Positions 53,401 to 63,746 of a DNA stretch of 64,000 nucleotides are shown piece by piece. The notes beneath the pieces are model-generated. The model made no database searches and was not told the origin of the DNA. It saw only the letters and a program-made list of their open reading frames with translations. How positions within the stretch are numbered: the stretch's first letter is position 1; each line of letters begins with the position of its first letter. A program made the translations under genes and the position numbers. The DNA comes from Tieghemiomyces parasiticus (Eukaryota; Kickxellomycota; Dimargaritomycetes; Dimargaritales; Dimargaritaceae). The DNA is taken from contig JANBPT010000137.1 in the NCBI GenBank assembly GCA_027575765.1, positions 1-64,000 of the forward strand, read 5' to 3'.

Positions 53401-56196
53401 CTCCGAGTAGTGCGGGGTAAGCACGGTGAAGGTCGGCATGTTCTCAACAGGGATGGGCTCCGGCATGACGGTGGCCAGACTTTGGGCGAAGAAGGCGATG
53501 CGACGCTCGGCCTCACTGTTGGGAGGGTAAAATTCTGTGTCGATGGAAGTGTCCTCCTGCGACACAAAGAAATGGGGCGGGTTAAGAATGCGCTTCCCGT
53601 CCTCCTCGCTGGGAACCTGCTGGTAGAGCAGCTTCTGGACGTGGTCTACCGAGAGCAAGTGCTCGCGGTACATGGAGATGACCACTGCGTTCCAGATCTG
53701 GGAGCAAAGGACTTTCGGCTTGTACTTGATTTCCATGTCGGCGGTGGCCAGCATCTTGGCGTAGACGCGCTTGGGCAGGCGGGAAAAGATGTTGCGCCAC
53801 GGGGACCAGATGGAGATACCAAGCTGGAAGGAGTAAAGCACCGAGAAGATTGTGTTCCAGATGACGTACCACAGGTAGGTATCGAGAAAGAAGAGCACCT
53901 GGTCAAGCATCAACATAAGGGCGAGGGTGATGACACCCTGTTGCGAACACAGGATGTTACCGAGGAAGGGGGTGGTACAGCCGCTAATCACCACGTTGTA
54001 AGTGGACTTGAACACGTCCTTGAAGGACAGGGCCAGGAAGAAGTACGACTCGACAAACTTGCATAGGAAGATGCAGCCCCACAAACCCAGGGACAGCGCA
54101 CGGTCGTAGCCTCGGAGCGGGGGGAAGTTGCTAGTGAAGGTGGGGTTGGCGAGGTGACGGGCGTTGCGGTCCTTGTTTGTCGGCTTGAACAACTTGCCGA
54201 GGGGCACGACGGAGAGGGTGATGGTAACGATGAGCGAGAAGACAAACTGAAGGATACCGACGACTTTGGCGATGGTGAAGATGCTCTTAGTGGGGTCGCT
54301 GGAGAAGTTATACACGAACGGGGTGGGGCCTAAGCAGATGACGAAGAAGATTAACAGGATACCAATGCGACGGAAGATGATACGACAGGCCTTCCAATTC
54401 CAGGGGACGAAAAACAGCTCGCAGATACAACTGATGATGGTGATGAGCGAGGCGATGGCGCCGGCTACAGCCATAAGGGAGAGCTGCTTGCCAGTAATGT
54501 CGGGCTGGGTGGTGTTGGCGTTGGTCGGGTCGGTGGTGTCGATGGCGCCGTACATAAAGTCGGCGTTATACATCATGTAGTAGTAGTACACGGAGATATG
54601 GATTACCCAGATGCGCGAGAAGTTGGTGATCAAATGCATAAACGTCCGGCGCTCCTTGTACGTCTTGTAGAAGGCCTTTTTCCACCGCACCTCCTTGAGA
54701 CGCTCCCAGCGGTCGGCAGGGGGTAAATCCATAAGTTTCGACTTGTCCTCCAGGGTAAGGCGGCGCAGGTCGTCGGGAGTCCAGAATAGTTCGTTAATAT
54801 CGTCGTAGCCGACGGTCTGGGCGTGATCGCGCTCGCGCTTAAGGTAGCGACCGTTAACGACCTCGTACGTCTCATCGCGACAGAACATGTAGAGGGGCGT
54901 GACCAGGTCGCGGAGATAGGTTCCTTCGGGCACGGGTTCGACGCGGGCCTGACAGGCCGGAGACTGGAGGTGGTCCCAGGCGCACTTGAAAAGAAAGCAC
55001 AGGCACTCAGAGGTAAAGCGGAGTACGCAGGCCTCGCCCCACAGGCACAGGTAGAGAGCCAGCTGACGCACACGATCATACTGAGACATGGCGTTCATCT
55101 GAGTGCGCCAGTGCTCCTCGAAGCCACGAAGCGTCTCCTGAGCCTCAAGGTCAAACGCGGCGGCGGCGTCGTCGGGTTCCTGGCCCTCCGACTTGTTGGA
55201 GCCTTTCGTACGGACCGCCGGAGTGTCGCGATCGAGCTGAGCCGAGAAGTACCAGCGGCGGTAGTTGGCGTGATCGCCCCCTAGGTAGTCGGCGTGCAGA
55301 GTGAGCAGGGCCTGGCCGGGGCTCATGCGGGAGGCGCGAGAGTCCAGCTGAGTGAGAAGTGCCTCACACTGGTTGCGCACACTGTCGGACTGAAAGCCGA
55401 ACTTGTTGCCGAGATCCTTAAACACGTCCTCAATCTCATCCTTGGAGATGGGAACCTGGTTTGGATCGGACCAGGACGGGTAGGGGTGGTCAGTGGGCTC
55501 GAATCGCTCTGGGTTGGAAAAGTCAAAGTACGGAGCGGCGCCCGAGGCCGAGACCCAGGAAGTGGTACGCGAGAAGGATGACATGGAGCCGGTGGGGCGG
55601 AAGGCCTTCTTATTCTCGAGTAGAGCAATGAGGGACTCGGCAGAGGGGGCATACGAGGCGTAGCGGCCGTCGTCGATCCGGGCCTGCCGCATGAGATCCA
55701 CCTCGGGGTGGCCCCCGACGGAGTTGGGCGTGCGGACAAGCGAAGAGCGCACCGAAAAGGCACCGTCGCTCATATCGTCAGATTCGGACCCGGGGCCACG
55801 CGGGATGGCCTTGCCCTTGGCAGACTTGGGAGTCTGCTGGCCGCGCACGACATGGCCGTCCGGGACGGTCATATGGGGGTCAAAACCACCGGGGTGGCCG
55901 GATGAACCCTCCCCGTGGAGGTAGGTACCATCGGGTAGATAGTCGTGCTCAGAGTAGCCGGAGTTGCGGGCATAGTAGGATACATCGAACGACTCGGGGC
56001 GGTGGTTGGCGTACTCATCGTAATTGTCGTACATGTCGTAGTAGCCAGGCTCACCAGGCTCGCCAGCCGGATGCGGCTGAACGGGGTGGGGTGGGTAGGG
56101 CTGCTGCTCACCGGCGGCAGGGTGGTGTTGGCCGTGGGTGTAGCTGTCCGCCGGGTCGGGTTGACCCGAATCGCCGGGGTTGCGACCGGAGCTCAT
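50446..56196 (-). CDS. FKS1: 1,3-beta-glucan synthase catalytic subunit
   Basis: Plasma-membrane enzyme (GT48) that makes cell-wall 1,3-beta-glucan from UDP-glucose, activated by Rho1. 1916 aa in a single exon, normal for the family. Order: Pro/Gly/Tyr-rich N-terminus (to about 230), the FKS1 domain with LYLCLWGEACVLRF, first membrane cluster, a large cytosolic catalytic region with TFTVLTPHYSEKILLSLRE, LKALHPVEWDNF, RYYRIELPGNP-like text and HYGHPDFLN followed by KAQKGLHLNEDIYAGM, then the second membrane cluster. All expected motifs are intact. Hot spot 1 reads FLALSFKDV (720-728) and hot spot 2 DWITRTIL (1436-1443), both altered from the ascomycete consensus. The ATG at 56196 is followed by typical disordered N-terminal sequence; the DNA before it is purine-rich on plus, the leader type seen at other genes. 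Confidence 0.97.
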   Translation of the reverse strand: MSSGRNPGDSGQPDPADSYTHGQHHPAAGEQQPYPPHPVQPHPAGEPGEPGYYDMYDNYDEYANHRPESFDVSYYARNSGYSEHDYLPDGTYLHGEGSSGHPGGFDPHMTVPDGHVVRGQQTPKSAKGKAIPRGPGSESDDMSDGAFSVRSSLVRTPNSVGGHPEVDLMRQARIDDGRYASYAPSAESLIALLENKKAFRPTGSMSSFSRTTSWVSASGAAPYFDFSNPERFEPTDHPYPSWSDPNQVPISKDEIEDVFKDLGNKFGFQSDSVRNQCEALLTQLDSRASRMSPGQALLTLHADYLGGDHANYRRWYFSAQLDRDTPAVRTKGSNKSEGQEPDDAAAAFDLEAQETLRGFEEHWRTQMNAMSQYDRVRQLALYLCLWGEACVLRFTSECLCFLFKCAWDHLQSPACQARVEPVPEGTYLRDLVTPLYMFCRDETYEVVNGRYLKRERDHAQTVGYDDINELFWTPDDLRRLTLEDKSKLMDLPPADRWERLKEVRWKKAFYKTYKERRTFMHLITNFSRIWVIHISVYYYYMMYNADFMYGAIDTTDPTNANTTQPDITGKQLSLMAVAGAIASLITIISCICELFFVPWNWKACRIIFRRIGILLIFFVICLGPTPFVYNFSSDPTKSIFTIAKVVGILQFVFSLIVTITLSVVPLGKLFKPTNKDRNARHLANPTFTSNFPPLRGYDRALSLGLWGCIFLCKFVESYFFLALSFKDVFKSTYNVVISGCTTPFLGNILCSQQGVITLALMLMLDQVLFFLDTYLWYVIWNTIFSVLYSFQLGISIWSPWRNIFSRLPKRVYAKMLATADMEIKYKPKVLCSQIWNAVVISMYREHLLSVDHVQKLLYQQVPSEEDGKRILNPPHFFVSQEDTSIDTEFYPPNSEAERRIAFFAQSLATVMPEPIPVENMPTFTVLTPHYSEKILLSLREIIRENDQLTRVTMLEYLKALHPVEWDNFVKDTKILAEENSDTFGGSQTGPFPMGGDSDKTEAKAKTDDLPFYSIGFKSAAPEFTLRTRIWASLRSQTLYRTISGFMNYAKAIKLLYRVESPEMVHVLGGNGSEKLEKELERMARRKFKFIVSMQRFTKFSKEESEAVNFLLGTYPDLQIAYLEEVASEAEGELPRIFSCLIDGHSEVLPDGRFKPYYRIELPGNPILGDGKSDNQNHSVIFYRGEYMQLIDANQDNYLEEALKIRNVLGEFEQYNTPSVSPYSPAAEPAPAPVAIVGAREYIFSQNVGILGDVAAGKEATFGTLTQRIMAKVGGKLHYGHPDFLNAIFMTTRGGISKAQKGLHLNEDIYAGMNAFERGGRIKHVEYFQCGKGRDLGFCSCLNFVTKIGTGMGEQMLSREQYWIGTQLPIDRFLTFFYAHPGFHVNNIFILFSVQLFMLVMVFVSSLKSTVTMCDTNSDGISLKTPEGCYDISPVTDWITRTILSIIIVLLIAYLPLFLQVLTEQGFGPSVFRLGKHFASFSPLYEVFVAQIYSNSLLSNLTFGGARYIGTGRGFATTRLPFAILYSRFAGSSIYLGMRLMVMLTYNSIILRNWALIYFWVTIIALVISPYLFNPHQFSLTDFIIDYREWLRWLCAGNSRPDPNSWVSHCRLARTKITGYKRKRLGDPSARITGHVPRASKSVLLMSEIIVPLLMGLLLIMAYQFLHSLDSQQKGYNKKTNWLLRIVAVSLAPVLINAGLLMMLLPVSLFVGPVAGVCLPGFGSVIAGIAHFGAAFVQVILFMALWWLEGWDNMSRAILGTVIAACLQRFVFGILLGLFLTREFGQDEANIAWWTGKWFGKGMGFHAISLPAREFVCKIVESSLFAADFLIGHVIMFFLSLFCLIPLIDKWHSAMLFWLRPSRQFRPPIYSIKQRSERRRTAIGYGILFVIMFVIFLALIIVPQLGFLPKFSVNLPI

Positions 56197-58158
56197 GGTG
56201 GCGGCCGGTCAGGTGCGGAAGTCGAGAGAAGGCGGGAGTTAAGGCAGACCAGGTGCGCTAATATGGGACAACCGGGCGGGGAAGAGTTATGTTGCGTTAG
56301 GGTGGCGGGTGAGTTTTTTTTTGCAGAACGTGGCGGTAACAAATATCCGAGCGGGAGGATGGAAAACCGGGCGAGTGGAGCGGAGTTGCGTTGAGTGGTC
56401 GGGGGGATGTGTGGAGGGATACGGAGGGCGGGGATTGGAGGACCCGCGGCGGCAGGTGGAGAAAGTGGGCGGCAGAAGCTGCGACGGGATGTGGTTAGTG
56501 ACAGATGCACGAATGAGATGGTCCTGCTGGTGTAACGGTGGCCACGTTGCAAAGGTAGGATGAAGAGAACCGGCTCTGGAGTCCGAATCGGCGACCTGCG
56601 ACCCGATTAGTAAATAAGAAATAGACTGGAAGAAGGGAAGCCAGAGGCGCTTGACAGCTAGCAGGTGGAGCGTATTAGCAGCGAGGCGGGTAGCAGAAGG
56701 GTGGACACAAGCCGCAGAAATTAAGGGTATGCTTTGTTTTCTAGCGGAACTTGAAATTATTGGGAGATAACGGATGGCGTGAGGGCCCGGAAATAAACCG
56801 GCGTCTCTAAATACAACTGCGATGGATATAGGAAAAGACGAGAGTTCTAATCCCGGAGGAACCTGGTCAGCCCGACCGCTTACGAGGCAGAACCGGGGGT
56901 ATTAATACTCGCGGGAGCCTACACTTTCGCCCACCCCACACTTACCAAAGTAGTAGCTGGGCTGGCACCACAATGATGAGCGATGAAAAGGGGACAACCG
57001 CGGATGTAGCGGAAACTAACACGGATGGACAGAGGGGGTCGATCCAGTGCCCAGGATGGAGAGACGGGCGAATGGTGGTGCGGTGGCTGCTAATAAGGAG
57101 TAAAGACGGGTGGGCGGTCGATTCGGGGTGGCAGGGAAGAGGGGGTTAGTCCATGGCCCCTACATGATATTAGCCCATCGCAGTGCAGGCCAGGGATGTC
57201 AATACCATCCGGCCAGCCTCCAGCTCCCGCCCACCACTCTGTAGTCTATGGGCAGCAAGGGGGGAGGAAGTGGTTGCCCCTCGTTCTAGCGAGCGGGAAA
57301 TAAAAGTAGAGGGCGGTGGGCGAATTGGGCACCAGATCGTGATGCGATTGGCCCGGCCGGAGTGCGAATCCTTGCAGCCACCACTGTCGCCAGTAGTAGG
57401 GCGACGACAGGCCGCAACAACACAAAGGGAGGGGGAGAAGAAGGGGCAGAGGCCCCGACCGCCCGAACACTGCACTGTGCGATACTGAGTGGGTGGGAGG
57501 AGGGGGGTGATGGCTCAGCGCAGCAGAAACAAGAACAGCCAGGGGAAACGATAGGTAACCAACAAGCCCAGGGGGGGTAGGCAGAAGACGTGGAGGGAGA
57601 GGGGGTGGACGGGCAGGTAGAGCCGGGGGGACGAAGGCGTGTCGCCGGATATGGCTGATGAAGGTGCGGAATGCACTGGCGGGTGGGATGCTACCCCTTC
57701 CACTAAGGGGGTTAATGGAACGCCACGCCGGCTCGCATTGCTCTATGCCGCAAACCTACCCCCCGTACCGGCGACACATGCAGTTGGAAGCTAGAAAACT
57801 CTGAAGCACAATGTGGGGGGGGAGTAGAGCGGTTGCCGTCAACAACAGGATGACAGCAACCATTGCTGGCCTAGTCCCGCTACTTCTAGTGGTCAAGATG
57901 CAGGTGAACTTAGCACGCAGGCTAGCCCCGCCTTAGCTTCACCCGTCAAGGGAGTCTTCCGAGCCACGCGGTCAGGATGAAACCACAGCCCCCCCCATCC
58001 CGCTCCGCCAACTAGCCTGCGTCGAAACCATGCCAGACCACCGCCACGCTGTTTGGTGACATCGCCAATGTGCCATACCGTGTCAATCCTCTCCATCGGT
58101 TCTGACCGGCAGACAAGCGAATAGGAGGTCGTCCGGGAGGAGCAACGAGTGACCTTAG
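56197..58158. other. Upstream region of the glucan synthase gene
   Basis: Strong purine bias on plus (pyrimidine-rich on the coding minus strand) up to about 57650, which I read as promoter and leader of FKS1. Eight G at 57815-57822. The ORFs at 57170-57703 on either strand are compositional. The stretch 57893-58158 minus has open frames that could belong to the fragmentary gene to its right, but no join was established. Confidence 0.45.
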
Positions 58159-59004
58159 TCAGGAGTGGAGGGGGAGGTTGGGAAAACAACTTCTTGCACT
58201 GGCAATCCCTCCAAGTGGCACCCTATCTCCTACACCATAGCGTCGTATCGCTTGGTCTATCCTGTAGGGACTGACACGCTCCTCGATGTCTACAAATAGC
58301 AGCTTAACGAGCCGAACTGGGCGCTGAGAGGCCCACTGGTTTTTAACGTAGTCGCACAAGGTGTGCTGCACCCGGAGCACTATGCAACCCTTCTTACCTT
58401 TAGCTAACAGCGGACAGCCAGGCAGTCGTTGGAGGGAAATATGGCACTATAGGCACTGAGGCTGAAGGTTGGAAGCGATGATGGTGTTTGGAAAATGAGT
58501 CGGTATGTTGGGTTTGTCAATCCACTAGCTACAATAATACAAACCGAGGTTGGCTGCGAGCACAGCCCCACTAAATGTCATAGAGAAATACCCAGGGGGG
58601 CCCAGGAAACGACAATACACGGCACAGAACGTTGACAAACAGAGCGAAGTCGCCGAGATGCCATATATGGTGAGATGGTCATAATCTGCGGAGCTGATGC
58701 TTCACATCCGTTTTCTACAAGCCAGTGGTGCCTCAGGTAAACACCCGCACATTACAGGCTGTGTGTGGGAGAGGAGGATGGCGGCCTAACCATTGTGGAT
58801 GTTCAAAAATTGACACTCACTCATCATCACACGGTTTGCCGCACTGGTCACGGTAGCAATGGAAGGGTTGGGCTTGGCACCACGGATGCCCCCCTTCAGA
58901 GATGGAATGAATAACTTACCGAACGGACCAGGGCAGCAGAGGCGAAAAGGACAACGTAGTCCACGAGTGCGGCCGACACGGGAATGCTACCGGATATGAC
59001 ACGG
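58159..59004 (-). CDS. Possible exons of an unrecognised multi-exon membrane protein
   Basis: Three open segments on the minus strand have protein-like codon use and splice-like borders. First: 59004..58920, after TTTTTAG and before GTAAGT, encoding a membrane-span-like stretch (...PVSAALVDYVVLFASAALV). Second: from 58685, after CTCCGCAG, with YDHLTIYGISATSL and GPPGYFSMTFSGAVLAANL. Third: from 58365, after GTGCAG, with DYVKNQWASQRPVRLVKLLF and VDIEERVSPYRIDQAIRRY. A start may lie at about 59523 (MFGQLALYLPPRRALSLSE). The phases of the segments do not all agree with simple joins, so the gene model is unresolved. The DNA upstream (59400-60240) is pyrimidine-rich on the minus strand, consistent with a minus-strand gene. 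No family recognised. Confidence 0.27.
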
Positions 59005-59523
59005 CTAAAAATAGCACAGAGTATGGGTAATGGTTGGTATGAGCGGAGTCCAAGTCCCATATTAAAAGGTGAGCAGTCATGGACGTTAATTGTGTCAAGC
59101 GGCGGTACATTAGTTAGTGTTAACTTCAGGAGCTAGGTTGCGCGAAAACCAGGTACGGGCCAGCATGAGAAGTACAGGGGAAGGGGTGGTGGCGATTGAG
59201 AGAGATAAGCCTTGGGCCTCCGCCAGTGCCAGGTAGCTAGGGCCAGGGGCCCTCCAATGGACTAGCAGAAGGGTAGGTTTGCATCCAGTGGATTATATAG
59301 GGGCACAACCAGGCTAGACATTAACTGTGGGCCAGGGGCTAGGTTTCTTGATCGACGTTCCTCCTCCTTTCACCTTTCCTCATTCATCACGTCCCTCCCA
59401 CACACCCTACGCACAAGAGGGGAGCGGCCGGTGCAGGCCTAGAGAGTAGTGATACCGACCATCCAACTCCGAGAGGGAGAGAGCCCTGCGAGGGGGGAGG
59501 TATAGAGCGAGCTGCCCGAACAT

Positions 59524-62500
59524 CAAATCAACCCGCGACCTGCCAGGTGGAGGTCGGAAGGTACTGCAGAAGGTACAAGGGCATTACAGGATGACAGGAC
59601 GGGATTAATGGGGACAGCGGCGGGATCTACATACCTTACCAACGGGCTGTGCCGATGGATCGGACCAGTTCAGCGGATGGGTCTACCTGAAGGTACAAAC
59701 CAACAAATACGACGACGATGAATAGGGCGGAGTTCTCGACAAGGCGAGGTATTCCCAGACGGACACGGTGGATCAGATACGATGAATAATAGTAGGAAGT
59801 GAAAGAAAATGAGGGGATCCACAAGTCCAACTCAGAGGGGTCGCGGATGCGGGGTGGTATAAATAGTTCGGATTTGGGTAAAAGAGTATGCTGGGAGAGG
59901 GGCAAACGGGCAGCGGTATCGCCGGAAAATTGGACCGATCGAAGGTTGTGTGATGGAGAGAGGTAGCTAGGTGGACTGGATACTCTCGCGTGATAGGCGA
60001 ATGACTACGGGGTGGTTGGAAGGGAAAGTGGGGGTCAGGAGTAGTGCCGACGGTGACGAAGGTGGAACCCAGGGGTGGCAAGGGTGAAGTCGAGTGGGGT
60101 TAGTGTCGGTAAGAATGGGGTGCGGTCGAGATGCAGAGCTGCGTGCGTGTACGTATTCGTGTGGCTGATAGTCGGGAAATGAAAAATGACAAAGGTCGAA
60201 TGCAGCGTAGCGATGGGTTGCCCACTTGGTGTCCATGGTCATCCGCCTACAGCATTTGGGCAAGGAGGTGAGTGAGTAATGTGCGGGAAAAGAGGTGGCA
60301 TCGAGGCACAAGATAATTGGACATGCCTGCCGAGAAACGGCTGAACCGAGTTCAAAGCCATACACTATCGATGGCCAATCTACGAACAGCCTCCCACATA
60401 CAAAAGAATAACGAAATCTAAACAGGTTCGGTGTGCGATGGCCCAGGTACAGAGACGATTCACACGCACATTGACACCTATGAATGGATTCTAACCTAAC
60501 ACACCCTTGCAGATACGGCTAGGAAAGGCTTACCAATAAGACACCTCGATAACGGAATCGGGGTTGCAAGTGTATGTTGAGTATTAACAAGTGACCAGCA
60601 CTATGTGCAGGATGAAGTAAAAAAATTCAAAGTCAATAAAATGTAGTGGAAAATTGGCCGCGGAAATGCATTTGATAAATTCGGATGTGAAGCAGTGAGG
60701 CCGAATTAGCTGGCGAGTGCAAAGGGGGAGTTCCTACTTTATAACACCGTGGTGAAAGTCAAATTTGAGGGGAGAGTTGGCAGGAATAGACAAGGACAGA
60801 TGAGATGAGCGGGTGAGGTAGAGAGAGAGAGAGGGAAAAGTAGGAGGATGGGCACAAAGAGACTGTCGAGTGGGTCATCTTCGTAGTTTAATAAATTGAA
60901 GGGTACCGGCACTAGTTTACACCGGACCAACGATAGCCGTTCGCCGGAGTTTGGGCCCCTGGTCGCCATTACACTGCTGGCCCGTCAACGAAAGGCGAGA
61001 GGGCGAACAGGAGGGTGTAGGGTGGGGAGTAAAACGACGCTGTGATCGGCTCTTTGTCACCTGGCCTTTGTCACCAGCTGTCCATCCGCAATGCTCTTCC
61101 TCCCCCACCACCACTATGACCTGTCATTAGCGTCGTCGGCCTGCCCATGGTTTGGCAGCGCATTGTAGGTGTCAGTTAGCTTGGCCAAGTCTAGTTTGGG
61201 CGATAAGTAAAAAAAGGGAGGGTTTAGCGGCAACCAAACTTTCATTATTTTATACGTTATTTTATTCGTACCGTGGGTCGCAATTTCTCTTTTTGACAAG
61301 CAGTATTGACCCTTAACTCCAGCACCCTCCCGTCATCCGCCGTTTCATTTCAATTATGGTATTTTCATACTGACTCTTCGGGGTTTAAAATATCGACGTG
61401 CATTGAATCGGTGAGATTTTATAAGCACCATCCTGCTTAGCTATCCCCCTAGATAAATACCAAGTAAGCCCATGCACTTCGGAGCTCTGGAGGCATCCGG
61501 GTGTGCTGCCGCGTATGCGAAGGTCGATTAATCATGTGGTAATATTGCTGATCAAAAGTTAAGACGTATGATGGTGATATGGGGCTGCATTTGCCGCCAA
61601 CATACTGTCGCAGTGGTTCCAGAATAATGCAAACAACTTTCCTAACCGAGTTCTCCACGAAAATGACGATGGTGCAGCATATTTTTGGTCAATGCTGGTA
61701 AATTAATTTCCGAACGTATCATTTACTAATGTCAATGATGAGCCGATGCTACTTCGGGGGAAGAAAACAAGGTGCAGACCGTGGGACAGGTGATATACTT
61801 GCTCATAACCAACGGTACAGGCCGTCCCTGGTGGTCGTCTGGCGTACCATGAGGGGCCACACTATCCCTATGCACGAAGGTGGTAATTGCTGCCCTGGGT
61901 AGTTCGCCCTAGTTTAGCACAAGTTATATCTGCGCTTGGGTGCTTGCCTTGGCTACGACCTAGATTATACAGGTCCGCCAAGGCCAAAGCATGTCGGCTA
62001 CGATTAAATTACACCATCCATCCCCAACGCGGCAGGGTCGGGTTTCAGATCCACCCGGGCCACGGCCGACTTTTTGACGCTTTCGAAGTGCACAAGTTAA
62101 TATGACTGGGTATCGATGGGAACTTATCGCCGGCTCTGGCGTTGGACTCGTGGGTCCGCCACCCGTTGCAAGGCATGTCTATAGACTAGTGCCGATGTTT
62201 CAGTCCATTACGTCGGCCCGAATTAAATCACAGTTAATCAAAGTAGTCACAGTACAGACTATGACCTCACTGATTATCGCCACATAACCCCCGGTTTTAG
62301 TACCGATACCCAGGTAGGCCTGGTAAACTTACGCGTTTTAAGAGCCCAAACTTTCGGCTTCCGGCCAACGGCCACAGTAGTTGCTGTCCGCTATTATCGA
62401 TGTATTACCTATGTCGAGATTGATTAGGATGAACCAGAATCGTCGCACTGGTTCCCATCCTACTCCAATGAGGATGATGGTGGCCTGTAGCCAATACCGT

Positions 62501-63607
62501 TTCGTAGGTACAACCGCAGATATAAAAAAAAACGGGGCAGCAACCGCTTCGGCTGAGTGCCCGACGTCCATTGTGACAGATACCTACGTGTTGGAGCGAA
62601 GCGACAGGGTAGGGCTTAGTATTCGCACCACCTCCATCAGCAGCGCATGATATGAAACCCGGTGCCACCGTTACCCTGTTTACGCCATTGTCGGGGTTAT
62701 AGGCTTCAATATAGGTATTGACACACGCTCTGTTTACTGGATGCCAAAAATAGGCAGAAACCTTTATGCTGCACCCTTAGCTTGATAATCGAGAGACAAT
62801 TCTGCTAGGCGTTACCAGGTCTACCCTATTCAAACTGGAGCGTGGAGAACTCACTAAAGTACGTTGGTTTAAATTCCCCGCAGAGCATGAGGCTCACACG
62901 AAAGAGAGGGTCGTTGGTCGATCCCCTTAAACGGGCCACAAGATGCTTGCATAGGGAGGGGGGGAAGAAGAAAGAGAAGGGGGCGATCTTTCGGTAAGGG
63001 CAATCCGGAGAGAAGATCTCGCCGATCCTCCACCGTAGCCGCCTTAAATCGGGGACGCAGTATTTGTTTAGACCCAATCACACACTTCGCTGGACCATGC
63101 CTATGGAGATTAGGCGAAAGCTCACTAAAAAATATGGATTAGGTATATGCCAGATAGCCACGAGGGACATGAATAACCCAACCGTCAGTCCAGACCGACC
63201 CAGCTAGGTAAGTAGGTGAGGGAAATTCACTATGGCGTATTACATTGGTGCATTAAACCTACGAGGCGCACCTCCGCCGACTGCAATAGCTGGGCGGACA
63301 TCTGTAGCATAACTGTAACGGCGGAGTATGGCTCGAAGAGATGGGCAATAGCCGCGCTGCTCCTGCCAGGTCTTTCACCATACCCAACACATCCAACCCC
63401 CACCCGCATATCTGATGGTGTGGTTTACGGAGGCGGGGTGCGAGCCAGTGCACAACGGGCGGGGATGCAAAAAAAAAAAAAGGTGGGCGTCTGCGCCTGA
63501 TGCTTCCGACTGACGTATTGGGGCTGGCCCCAGGCCGGAACCGGGACCAGTGTCGCAAGTCCTCGATATCGCTGTGCTGGTCCATGAGCCACGAGACACC
63601 CTCTCAC
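59524..63607. other. Gene-poor region, nothing firm
   Basis: 59400-60240 is purine-rich on plus and may be the leader of the fragmentary gene to its left; a TATAAATA occurs at 59858-59865 on plus but without a suitable ORF after it. A short (GA)n lies at about 60820-60834. The rest is AT-richer and shows no coding pattern I trust, although a minus segment at about 62400-62500 (ATIILIGVGWEPVRRFW) is flanked by splice-like sites. A run of 11 or more A lies near 63470-63481. Confidence 0.4.
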
Positions 63608-63746
63608 CCCACCGTTGCTGCTCGCCTCGACGGCCACTTTACGACAGCCGTGCAGTCTCTTTGCCATCCCCGGCTTTGTCGGAATAGGTGGTTGACCTGG
63701 GCCAGCTGGAAGAGGTCTGACGCGTAGCATCGGGCTAGTTCCATAT
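63608..63746 (-). other. Possible exon of a gene continuing beyond this region
   Basis: A 139-bp open segment bounded by CTCCCGCAG on its 5' side and GTGAGA on its 3' side on the minus strand. It encodes MELARCYASDLFQLAQVNHL and further polar sequence. Composition is coding-like but no neighbouring exon could be joined and the window ends 254 bp away. No family recognised. Confidence 0.2.

Noticed and set aside
52357..54066. 569-codon plus ORF opposite FKS1
   Set aside because: Antisense shadow of the glucan synthase catalytic region.
58890..58920. 26-nt and 32-nt introns that would join the 58-59 kb segments
   Set aside because: All other introns here are 120-310 bp; introns this short are not credible.
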